Below, piece after piece: positions 30,921 to 37,315 of a stretch of 37,315 bases of DNA. Both the position numbers and the translations under genes were made by a program. The stretch is taken from NCBI RefSeq assembly GCF_019237615.1, contig NZ_JAFAGT010000094.1, forward strand, positions 1 through 37,315. The letters are read 5' to 3'. The notes beneath the pieces are model-generated. The model saw only the letters and a list, made by a program, of their open reading frames with translations. It ran no database searches and was not told the DNA's origin. The stretch is from Roseateles sp. (lineage in GTDB: Bacteria > Pseudomonadota > Gammaproteobacteria > Burkholderiales > Burkholderiaceae_C). The stretch's first letter is position 1; every line of letters begins with the position of its first letter.

Positions 30921-31612
30921 GGACGCTGGGCATCCTGGGCGGCATGAGCTGGGAGTCCACCCAGCATCTGTACGCGCTGATCAACCGCGGCGTCGCCGCG
31001 CGGCTGGGCGGCCTGCACAGCGCGCAACTGGTGCTGCACAGCGTCGACTTCGCGCCCATTGCCGCCCTGCAGTCGGCCGGCGACTGGGCCGGGGCGGCCC
31101 GGGTGCTGGGCGAGGCCGCCGCCGGACTGCGCCGCGCCGGCGCCCAGGCGCTGCTGATCGCCACCAACACCATGCACCGCGTCGCCGCCGAGGTCGAGCA
31201 GGCGGCCGGCCTGCCGGTGCTGCACATCGTCGACGCGACGGGCGAGGCCTTGCGCGCCGCCGGCGTGAGTCGCGCCGGCCTGCTGGCCACGCGCTTCACG
31301 ATGGAGCAGGGCTTCTACCGCGAGCGCATGCGGGAGCGTTTCGGCATCGACGTCATCGTGCCCGACGAGGCCGGTCGCACCGAGGTGCACCGCCTCATCT
31401 ACGAGGAGCTGTGCCGCGGCCGCTTCGAGCCGGCGTCGCGCGAGGCCTTGCGCGCCCAGGTCGCGGCGCTGGCCGCGCGCGGCGCCCAGGGCGCCATCCT
31501 CGGCTGCACCGAACTGGGCCTGTTGTTGCCCGCCGGCGCGGACGCGGCCCTGCCCCTGTTCGACTCCACCGAACTGCAGGCCCGTGCCGCAGTCGGCTGG
31601 ATGCTAGGCTGA
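30917..31612 (+). CDS. Aspartate/glutamate-racemase family protein (YgeA-like)
   Basis: The 231-residue cytosolic protein follows E. coli YgeA closely in outline: TLGILGGMSWESTQHLYALI, LHSAQLVLHSVDF, TRFTMEQGFYRERMRERFGI and GAILGCTELGLLL. PLP-independent racemases of this family use two cysteines. The second (GCTE) is present, but the first position reads IATNTMHR, Ala in place of the Cys of the C-T-N-T-M-H motif as I recall it from YgeA. It may therefore have altered chemistry (one-sided racemization, hydrolysis or no catalysis). It sits between DUF2917 and an aminotransferase in one operon. Confidence 0.88.
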   Translation: MRTLGILGGMSWESTQHLYALINRGVAARLGGLHSAQLVLHSVDFAPIAALQSAGDWAGAARVLGEAAAGLRRAGAQALLIATNTMHRVAAEVEQAAGLPVLHIVDATGEALRAAGVSRAGLLATRFTMEQGFYRERMRERFGIDVIVPDEAGRTEVHRLIYEELCRGRFEPASREALRAQVAALAARGAQGAILGCTELGLLLPAGADAALPLFDSTELQARAAVGWMLG

Positions 31613-31640
31613 CCCCTTTGAAATCCACCAGCACTTCATC

Positions 31641-32849
31641 ATGAGTACCGTCTGGACCCAAGCCCGCCGCGCCGCGCGCATGAACCCGTCCATCATCCGC
31701 GAGATCCTCAAGGTCACCGAGAAGCCGGGCGTGCTGTCCATGGCCGGCGGCCTGCCCAGTGCCGACACCTTCCCGGTCGACGCGCTGAAGGCGGCCTGCG
31801 ACCGCGTGCTGACGAACAACGCCCGCGAGGCGCTGCAGTACGCGTCCAGCGAGGGCTTCGGCCCGCTGCGCGAATGGGTGGCGGCGCGGGTCGCGGCGCT
31901 GGGCATGAAGGTGTCGCCCGACCAGGTGCTGGTCACCAGCGGCTCCCAGCAGGGGCTGGACCTCGTCGGCAAGATCCTCTGCGACGCCGGCGCGCCGGTG
32001 GCCGTCGAGACGCCCACCTACCTCGGCGCGCTGCAGGCCTTCACGCCCTTCGAGCCGCTGTTCGCCAGCCTGGCCAGCGACGACCAGGGCCCGCGCCCCG
32101 AGGCCCTCGCGGCGCTGCCGCACGACGCGCCGGGCACGCGCTTCAGCTATCTGCTGCCCAACTACCAGAACCCGACCGGCCGCGTCATGGGCGCCCAGCG
32201 CCGCGCCGAGGTCGTGGAGGCGGCGCGCCGCGCCGGCGTGCCCATCGTCGAGGACAACCCCTATGGCGACCTCTGGTTCGACGAGCCGCCGCCGGCCTCG
32301 CTCGCCAGCCTGTGGCCCGAGGGCACGCTCTACCTGGGTTCCTTCTCCAAGGTGCTGACGCCGGGCTTCCGGCTGGGCTACATGATCGCGCCGCCCGAGC
32401 TCTACCCCAAGCTGCTGCAGGCCAAGCAGGCCGCCGACCTGCACACGCCCGGGTTCAACCAGCGCGTCGTCCACGAGGTCGTGCGCGACGGCTTCTTGGA
32501 CCGCCACATCCCTTCCATCCGCGCCCGCTACAAGGCCAACCGCGACGCCATGGCCGAGGCCTTGCGCGAGCACCTGCCGTCCGGCTGCGACTGGCAGTCC
32601 CCGCAGGGCGGCATGTTCTTCTGGATCCGCCTGCCGGCGGGCCTGGACGCCATGGCCCTGCTGCCCCAGGCCGTGGAGGCCGGCATTGCCTACGTGCCAG
32701 GCGCGGCCTTCTACGCGCACCAACCTGATGCACGCACGCTGCGGCTGTCCTTCGTCACGCTGACGCCCGACCTCATCCGCGAGGGCGTCGAGAAGCTCGG
32801 CCGCCTGCTGCACGAGGCGCTGGAGGCCGTCGCCGAGCCCGCGCCCTAA
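31641..32849 (+). CDS. PLP-dependent aminotransferase (class I/II, 2-aminoadipate type)
   Basis: The 402-residue enzyme resembles LysN/2-aminoadipate or alanine-type transaminases: SMAGGLPSADTFPVDAL near the N-terminus, VTSGSQQGLDL, LLPNYQNPTGRVM, IVEDNPYGDLWF and the PLP-binding lysine in LGSFSKVLTPGFRLGY. The C-terminal domain closes with GGMFFWIRLP and the substrate-carboxylate Arg in TLRLSFVTL. Unlike the MocR protein nearby, it has no DNA-binding domain. It lies 28 bp after the racemase gene and probably belongs to the same amino-acid operon; the branched-chain uptake genes follow. Confidence 0.92.
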   Translation: MSTVWTQARRAARMNPSIIREILKVTEKPGVLSMAGGLPSADTFPVDALKAACDRVLTNNAREALQYASSEGFGPLREWVAARVAALGMKVSPDQVLVTSGSQQGLDLVGKILCDAGAPVAVETPTYLGALQAFTPFEPLFASLASDDQGPRPEALAALPHDAPGTRFSYLLPNYQNPTGRVMGAQRRAEVVEAARRAGVPIVEDNPYGDLWFDEPPPASLASLWPEGTLYLGSFSKVLTPGFRLGYMIAPPELYPKLLQAKQAADLHTPGFNQRVVHEVVRDGFLDRHIPSIRARYKANRDAMAEALREHLPSGCDWQSPQGGMFFWIRLPAGLDAMALLPQAVEAGIAYVPGAAFYAHQPDARTLRLSFVTLTPDLIREGVEKLGRLLHEALEAVAEPAP

Positions 32850-32995
32850 CCCGCCATGCTGACACATAGCTGAAGCCGAGGGGGTCGAGAGGCTCCCGGG
32901 TTTCCATATCCCCACAGTCGTTGCCGCTCTGGCATCGTATGCAGTCGGTCCCGGCAAAGGCGCCGGGTGGATCGCATAACGGAGACGAGGCAACG

Positions 32996-34225
32996 ATGAA
33001 GCAGGTTTGGACAGCCGTGGCTGCGGCGGTTTTTGCGGTGGGTGCCCAGGCGGCCGACCCGATCAAGATCGGCGTGGCGGGGCCGTTCACCGGCGGCTCC
33101 TCGTCGATGGGCGTCAGCATGCGCGACGGCGTGCGCCTGGCGGCCGAAGAGATCAACAAGTCCGGCGGTATCCTCGGCCGCCAGATCCAGCTCGTCGAGC
33201 GCGACGACGAGGCCAAGAACGAGCGCGGCGTGCAGATCGCCCAGGAGCTCATCAACAAGGAAAAGGTCGCCGCGACCGTCGGTTACATCAACACCGGCGT
33301 GGCGCTGGCCTCGCAGCGCTTCTTCCAGGACGCCAAGATCCCGGTCATGAACAACGTGGCCACCGGCTCGGTGATCACGCTGCAGTTCAAGGACCAGCCC
33401 GACAACTACATCTTCCGCAACGCGGCACATGACTCCATCCAGGCGCCGATGATCGTGGAGGAGGCCGTCACCAAGCGCGGCTTCAAGAAGGTCGCCATCC
33501 TGGCCGACAGCACCAACTACGGCCAGTTGGGCCGCGCCGATCTGGAGGCCGCGCTCAAGCTCAAGGGCATCACGCCCGTCGCCGTCGAGAAGTTCAACAT
33601 CAAGGACGTCGACATGACGGCCCAGCTGCTGAAGGCCAAGGAGGCCGGGGCGGAGGCCGTGCTGACCTACGGCATCGGCCCCGAGCTGGCCCAGATCGCC
33701 AACGGCATGACCAAGCTGGGCTGGAAGGTGCCCATGATCGGCTCCTGGACGCTGTCCATGGCCAACTACATCGACAACGCCGGCCCCGGCGGCGAGGGCG
33801 CGCGCATGCCGCAGACCTTCATCCAGGAGCCGACGACGCCGAAGCGCCAGAGCTTCATCATCAACTACCTGAAGACCTTCAACCCGAAGAACTCGCGCAT
33901 CGACTCGCCGGTGTCCGCGGCCCAGGGCTACGACTCCATCTACCTGCTGGCCGCCGCCATCAAGCAGGCCGGCTCCACCGACGGCCCCAAGATCAAGGCC
34001 GCGCTGGAAGACCTGAAGACGCCGGTGGAAGGCGTCGTGACGACCTACAACAAGCCCTTCTCCAAGGCCGACCACGAGGCCATCACGGCCAACATCCCGG
34101 TCATGGGCGAGGTCAAGGGCCAGCGCGTCGTCTACGCCTACCCGGACGACTTCAAGAAGGCCTCCGAGGTGCGCCTGAAGGACGTCAACGCCAAGGGCGC
34201 CATGGAACAGAAGAAGCGTCAGTAA
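32996..34225 (+). CDS. livK: Branched-chain amino-acid ABC transporter substrate-binding protein
   Basis: The 409-residue product has a signal peptide (VWTAVAAAVFAVGAQA, cleavage before ADPIKIG) and a type I periplasmic-binding fold: IKIGVAGPFTGGSSSMGVSM, GVRLAAEEINKSGGILGRQI, FIFR-like YIFRNAAHDS and AILADSTNYGQLGRADLEAA. The ligand class (Leu/Ile/Val, amides or aromatic acids) is not certain. The 146-bp leader contains a 6-bp hairpin (CCCGGC 32950-32955 with GCCGGG 32962-32967). First gene of livK-livH-livM/G-livF. ATG 32996 has GGAGACGAGG upstream. Confidence 0.93.
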   Translation: MKQVWTAVAAAVFAVGAQAADPIKIGVAGPFTGGSSSMGVSMRDGVRLAAEEINKSGGILGRQIQLVERDDEAKNERGVQIAQELINKEKVAATVGYINTGVALASQRFFQDAKIPVMNNVATGSVITLQFKDQPDNYIFRNAAHDSIQAPMIVEEAVTKRGFKKVAILADSTNYGQLGRADLEAALKLKGITPVAVEKFNIKDVDMTAQLLKAKEAGAEAVLTYGIGPELAQIANGMTKLGWKVPMIGSWTLSMANYIDNAGPGGEGARMPQTFIQEPTTPKRQSFIINYLKTFNPKNSRIDSPVSAAQGYDSIYLLAAAIKQAGSTDGPKIKAALEDLKTPVEGVVTTYNKPFSKADHEAITANIPVMGEVKGQRVVYAYPDDFKKASEVRLKDVNAKGAMEQKKRQ

Positions 34226-34234
34226 GGGACGGCC

Positions 34235-35110
34235 ATGCAGATCCTGACCCAGCTCGTGTTCAGCGGCATCGCGCTGGGCATGATCTACGCCGTCATCGCC
34301 TTCGGCTACCAGCTGACCTTCGCGACCAGCGACACCCTGAACTTCGGCCAGGGCGAGGCGCTGATGCTCGGCGCCCTCGTCGGCCTCACGCTGGTCGGCT
34401 GGGGCGTCAACTACTGGCTGATGCTGCCGCTGGTCTGCCTGTTCGGCGCCTTCCAGGGCGCCGTCGTCGAGCGCATCGGCGTGCGACCCGCCATCAAGAT
34501 GAAGAGCGAGTTCGGCTGGATCATGTCCACCATCGCCCTGGGCATCATCTTCAAGAACGTGGCCGAGAACGTCTGGGGCCGCGACGACCTGCGCTTCCCG
34601 TCGCCGCTGCCCGAGGCGCCGCTGAAGCTGCTGGGCGCCAACGTGCTGCCCATGGAGCTGCTGGTCATCGTCGGCGCCGTCGGCATGATGCTGGCCGTCG
34701 AGTTCTTCAACCGCAAGACCATCTACGGCAAGGCAGTCGTCGCCACCTTCAACGACCGCGACGCGGCCAAGCTGATGGGCATCAACACCGGCCTCGTCAT
34801 CACCTTCTCCTACGCGCTGTCGTCGCTGACGGCCGCCTTCGCCGGCGTGCTGATCGCGCCGCTGACGCTGACCGGCGCCACCATGGGCGCCGTGCTGGGG
34901 CTCAAGGCCTTCGCCGTCGCCATCATCGGCGGCCTGACCAGCGGCATGGGCATCATCGTGGGCGGCATCATCCTCGGCGTGGCCGAGACGACCACGGGCT
35001 TCTACCTCTCCACAGGCTACAAGGACGTGCCGGGCCTCGTGCTGCTGCTGATCGTGCTGGCGGTCAAGCCGGCCGGCCTGTTCGGCAAGACGGCCATCAA
35101 GAAGGTCTGA
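34235..35110 (+). CDS. livH: Branched-chain amino-acid ABC permease LivH
   Basis: The 291-residue integral membrane protein shows the LivH pattern: SGIALGMIYAVIAFGYQLTF, NFGQGEALMLGALVGL, and the late GLKAFAVAIIGGLTSGMGII. About eight membrane helices are visible. It forms the inner-membrane pore with LivM, here part of the fusion protein just downstream. Gap of 9 bp from livK and 15 bp to the fusion gene, a tight operon. Confidence 0.94.
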   Translation: MQILTQLVFSGIALGMIYAVIAFGYQLTFATSDTLNFGQGEALMLGALVGLTLVGWGVNYWLMLPLVCLFGAFQGAVVERIGVRPAIKMKSEFGWIMSTIALGIIFKNVAENVWGRDDLRFPSPLPEAPLKLLGANVLPMELLVIVGAVGMMLAVEFFNRKTIYGKAVVATFNDRDAAKLMGINTGLVITFSYALSSLTAAFAGVLIAPLTLTGATMGAVLGLKAFAVAIIGGLTSGMGIIVGGIILGVAETTTGFYLSTGYKDVPGLVLLLIVLAVKPAGLFGKTAIKKV

Positions 35111-35125
35111 CGGAAGGCCGGACAC

Positions 35126-37063
35126 GTGAATCTCAAGAAACTCGTTCTCGGTGCCGCGGCCATTGCCGCCCTCGCCGTCTTCCCCGTCGCCTCCGGCAAC
35201 CCGTACTACATCCACCTGGTCGAGACCATCATGATCTACGCGATCGTGCTGTTCGGCCTGGACATCGTCGTCGGCTACACCGGCCAGGTCTCGCTGGGCC
35301 ACGCGGGCCTGTTCGGCATCGGCGCCTACACGGCCGGCGTGCTCATCCTCAAGCTCGACGCGCCGGTCTACCTGGCGCTGCCGGCCGCCATCGTCGTGGC
35401 CGCCGCCTTCGGTGCCGTGCTTGCGCTGCCGGCGCTGCGCGTGACGGGCCCCTACCTCGCGATGGTGACGCTGGCCTTCGGCACCATCATCCAGATCCTC
35501 ATCAACGAGATGACCTTCCTGACCGAAGGTCCCATGGGCATCACGCTGACCAAGCCGACGCTGTTCGGCCATCTGCTGGACGAGACGGAGTACTACTGGC
35601 TGGTCATGGCCTGCCTGGTGGCATCGCTGGTCTTCGTGCACCGCGTGCTGCATTCGCAACTGGGCCGCGCCTTCGAGGCGCTGCGCGGCAGCCCGGTGGC
35701 GTCGGACTGCATGGGCGTGTCGGTCTACCGCTACAAGGTCTACGCCTTCGTCGTCAGCGCGGGCCTCGCGGGGCTCGGCGGGGCGCTCTACGCGTACTCG
35801 GAGCAGTACATCTCGCCGAACAGCTACAACTTCGAGATGACCGTGCTGTTCCTGCTCGCCGTGATCATGGGCGGGCGCAAGTCGCGCGCGGGCTCGCTGA
35901 TCGGCGCGACCGTGCTCGTGATGCTGCCGAACCTGCTCGACGATATCGGCCAGTTCCGCGTCGTCGCGAGCTGCCTCGCCGCGATCGTGCTCGTTTCGGC
36001 CGGCGTCGGCGTGCGGCGCGGCCGGCTGAGCCTGGCCGCGGCGGCCGTGCCGGTCGTCGGCAGCGCGGCGCTCGCGGCCGTTTCGTACAAGCTCGACGGC
36101 CTGTCGGACTGGCGCCTGACGATCTACGGCCTGATCACGCTGTTCATCGTCTACTACCTGCAGGACGGCATCGTCGGCTTCGTGCGCAGCGCCTTGAGCC
36201 TTCGCAGCGGCGCCGCGGCCGCGGCCGCCGAGACCCGCGCGGCGCGCGCGGCCGGGCATGCGGCCGCGGCGCTCACGCAGCGCGGCGGCGAGCGCGGCGA
36301 GGTGCTGCTCGAGGTCGGCGCCGTGCTCATGCAGTTCGGCGGCCTCAAGGCGCTCAACGAGGTCGACCTGCAGATCCGCCGCGGCACGATCCACGGCCTG
36401 ATCGGCCCGAACGGCTCGGGCAAGAGCACGATGATGAACGTGATCACGGGCATCTACGCGCCGACGCGCGGCCAGGTGCGCTTCAGGCAGCAGGTCGTGA
36501 GCGGCCGCAGCTCGGCGCAGATCGCGCTCGCGGGCATCGCGCGGACCTTCCAGAACGTCCAGCTGTTCGGCGAGATGACGGTGCTGCAGAACGTCCAGGT
36601 TGGCCTGCACCATGCGTACCGGAGCAAGCTGCTCGAGGTCGCCTTGAAGCTGCCGCGCTTCCTGCGCGAGCGCCGCGACAACGCCGCGCGCGCGCTCGCG
36701 CTGCTCGAGTTCGTCGGTCTTGCCGAGCTCGCGGGCGAAGAGGCGCGCAACCTGCCCTACGGCAAGCAGCGCATGCTCGAGATCGCGCGCGCGCTCGCGC
36801 TCGACCCCGAGCTGCTGCTGCTCGACGAGCCGGCCGCGGGCCTGACCGCGCCCGACATCGAGGAGCTGCTGCAGATCATCCGCAAGATCCGCGAGCAGGG
36901 CATCACGGTGATCCTGATCGAGCACCATATGGACGTGGTCATGTCGCTGTGCGACCGCGTCTCGGTGCTCGACTTCGGCCAGAAGATCGCCGAAGGCCTG
37001 CCGGCCGAGGTGCAGGCGAACCCCAAGGTCATCGAGGCCTATCTGGGCGGTCAGGCGGGATAA
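35126..37063 (+). CDS. LivM-LivG fusion: permease and ATPase of the branched-chain ABC transporter
   Basis: GTG 35126 starts a 645-residue protein. Residues about 1-355 are a LivM-type permease (VGYTGQVSLGHAGLFGIGAY; LRVTGPYLAMVTLAFGTIIQ; VVSAGLAGLGGALYAY). An Ala-rich linker (about 360-390) leads to a LivG ATPase: GLIGPNGSGKST (about 423-434), NLPYGKQRMLEIARALALDP as signature, LLLLDEPAAGLT as Walker B and IEHHMDVVMSLCD as H-loop. Joining the two subunits fixes their ratio; this arrangement is known in Burkholderiales. Codon choice changes inside the permease part near 35760 and stays changed afterwards. Confidence 0.94.
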   Translation: MNLKKLVLGAAAIAALAVFPVASGNPYYIHLVETIMIYAIVLFGLDIVVGYTGQVSLGHAGLFGIGAYTAGVLILKLDAPVYLALPAAIVVAAAFGAVLALPALRVTGPYLAMVTLAFGTIIQILINEMTFLTEGPMGITLTKPTLFGHLLDETEYYWLVMACLVASLVFVHRVLHSQLGRAFEALRGSPVASDCMGVSVYRYKVYAFVVSAGLAGLGGALYAYSEQYISPNSYNFEMTVLFLLAVIMGGRKSRAGSLIGATVLVMLPNLLDDIGQFRVVASCLAAIVLVSAGVGVRRGRLSLAAAAVPVVGSAALAAVSYKLDGLSDWRLTIYGLITLFIVYYLQDGIVGFVRSALSLRSGAAAAAAETRAARAAGHAAAALTQRGGERGEVLLEVGAVLMQFGGLKALNEVDLQIRRGTIHGLIGPNGSGKSTMMNVITGIYAPTRGQVRFRQQVVSGRSSAQIALAGIARTFQNVQLFGEMTVLQNVQVGLHHAYRSKLLEVALKLPRFLRERRDNAARALALLEFVGLAELAGEEARNLPYGKQRMLEIARALALDPELLLLDEPAAGLTAPDIEELLQIIRKIREQGITVILIEHHMDVVMSLCDRVSVLDFGQKIAEGLPAEVQANPKVIEAYLGGQAG

Positions 37064-37069
37064 CAAGCT

Positions 37070-37315
37070 ATGTTGACGATCAAGAACCTGAGCGCCGGCT
37101 ACGGCAAGGTCGAGGTCCTGCACGGCGTCGCGATCGAGGTGCCGAAGGGCAAGGTGGTCACCTTGATCGGCTCGAACGGCGCCGGCAAGACGACGACCAT
37201 GCGCGCGATCAGCGGCATGATCAAGCCGAGCGCGGGCGAGATCGTGCTCAACGACAGGCGCATCGACGGGCTCGAGAGCCATCACATCGCGCGCCTGGGC
37301 CTGGCCCATTCGCCA
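37070..37315 (+). CDS. livF: Branched-chain amino-acid ABC ATPase LivF (5' part)
   Basis: The gene starts at ATG 37070, six bases after the fusion stop, and runs off the window after 82 codons. The visible part has the LivF opening (LTIKNLSAGYGKVEVLHGVA), Walker A GSNGAGKTT and the LivF-typical ISGMIKPSAGEIVLNDRRID. It would pair with the LivG domain of the fusion protein. Signature and Walker B motifs lie beyond the window. Codon use matches the second half of the fusion gene. Confidence 0.93.
   Translation, partial: MLTIKNLSAGYGKVEVLHGVAIEVPKGKVVTLIGSNGAGKTTTMRAISGMIKPSAGEIVLNDRRIDGLESHHIARLGLAHSP

Noticed and set aside
32846-37309. Very long open frame on the minus strand across the liv genes
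   Set aside because: Antisense to livK, livH, the livM-livG fusion and livF; composition of a shadow frame, no domain recognised.
1-37315. CRISPR arrays, tRNA or rRNA genes
   Set aside because: No regular spaced repeats and no tRNA- or rRNA-like sequence were recognised on either strand by reading.

Overview
The window is high-GC DNA from a betaproteobacterium, most likely order Burkholderiales (Roseateles/Rubrivivax-like). The grounds are uniformly high GC, family-level matches, a PEP-CTERM protein, and a fused LivM-LivG transporter subunit. The exact genus cannot be fixed from the sequence alone.

Left part (1-8.6 kb) is accessory DNA. An intact IS1634-family element (148-2059, 6-bp AGCCCC target duplication) sits inside the 3' remnant of a transposon-type AAA ATPase gene. 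An OmpA-like lipoprotein gene follows. Next is an unusual tandem array (3091-5555). Three different XRE-type regulators, all leftward, each diverge from a near-identical rightward gene head beginning MSYFFWES. Only the third copy is full length, and it is followed 5 bp later by a FecI-type sigma factor and a frameshifted FecR remnant. A mobilization module comes next: a candidate oriT, a double ribbon-helix-helix accessory protein and a VirD2-like relaxase (6764-8581). No integrase is in the window.

Middle part (8.6-23.9 kb) is chromosomal in character. Leftward operons encode thioredoxin-like protein/MFS transporter/alpha-beta hydrolase, and a tripartite RND efflux pump whose last gene is a secreted CE1/PHB-depolymerase-like esterase. 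The CCA-adding enzyme gene lies upstream of the pump. Rightward are S-formylglutathione hydrolase, a TetR regulator with two matching operators, an alpha/beta hydrolase, the ABC-F ATPase Uup and a small membrane protein.

From 28.1 to 24.6 kb runs a tightly packed leftward seven-gene operon: PEP-CTERM protein, DUF6916-like protein, three tail-collar (Mdp-like) proteins, GNAT acetyltransferase, and a second DUF6916-like protein with an export signal. A good sigma-54-type -24/-12 element precedes it. An orphan response regulator with an unrecognised C-terminal domain lies just downstream.

The right end (28.2-37.3 kb) is an amino-acid island. A MocR/PdxR-type regulator diverges from an EamA exporter, a DUF2917 protein, an Asp/Glu-type racemase and a PLP aminotransferase. 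A branched-chain amino-acid ABC transporter follows (livK, livH, livM-livG fusion, livF cut by the window end). Codon preference changes visibly inside the livM part of the fusion, near 35760, which suggests a recombination breakpoint or an assembly join.
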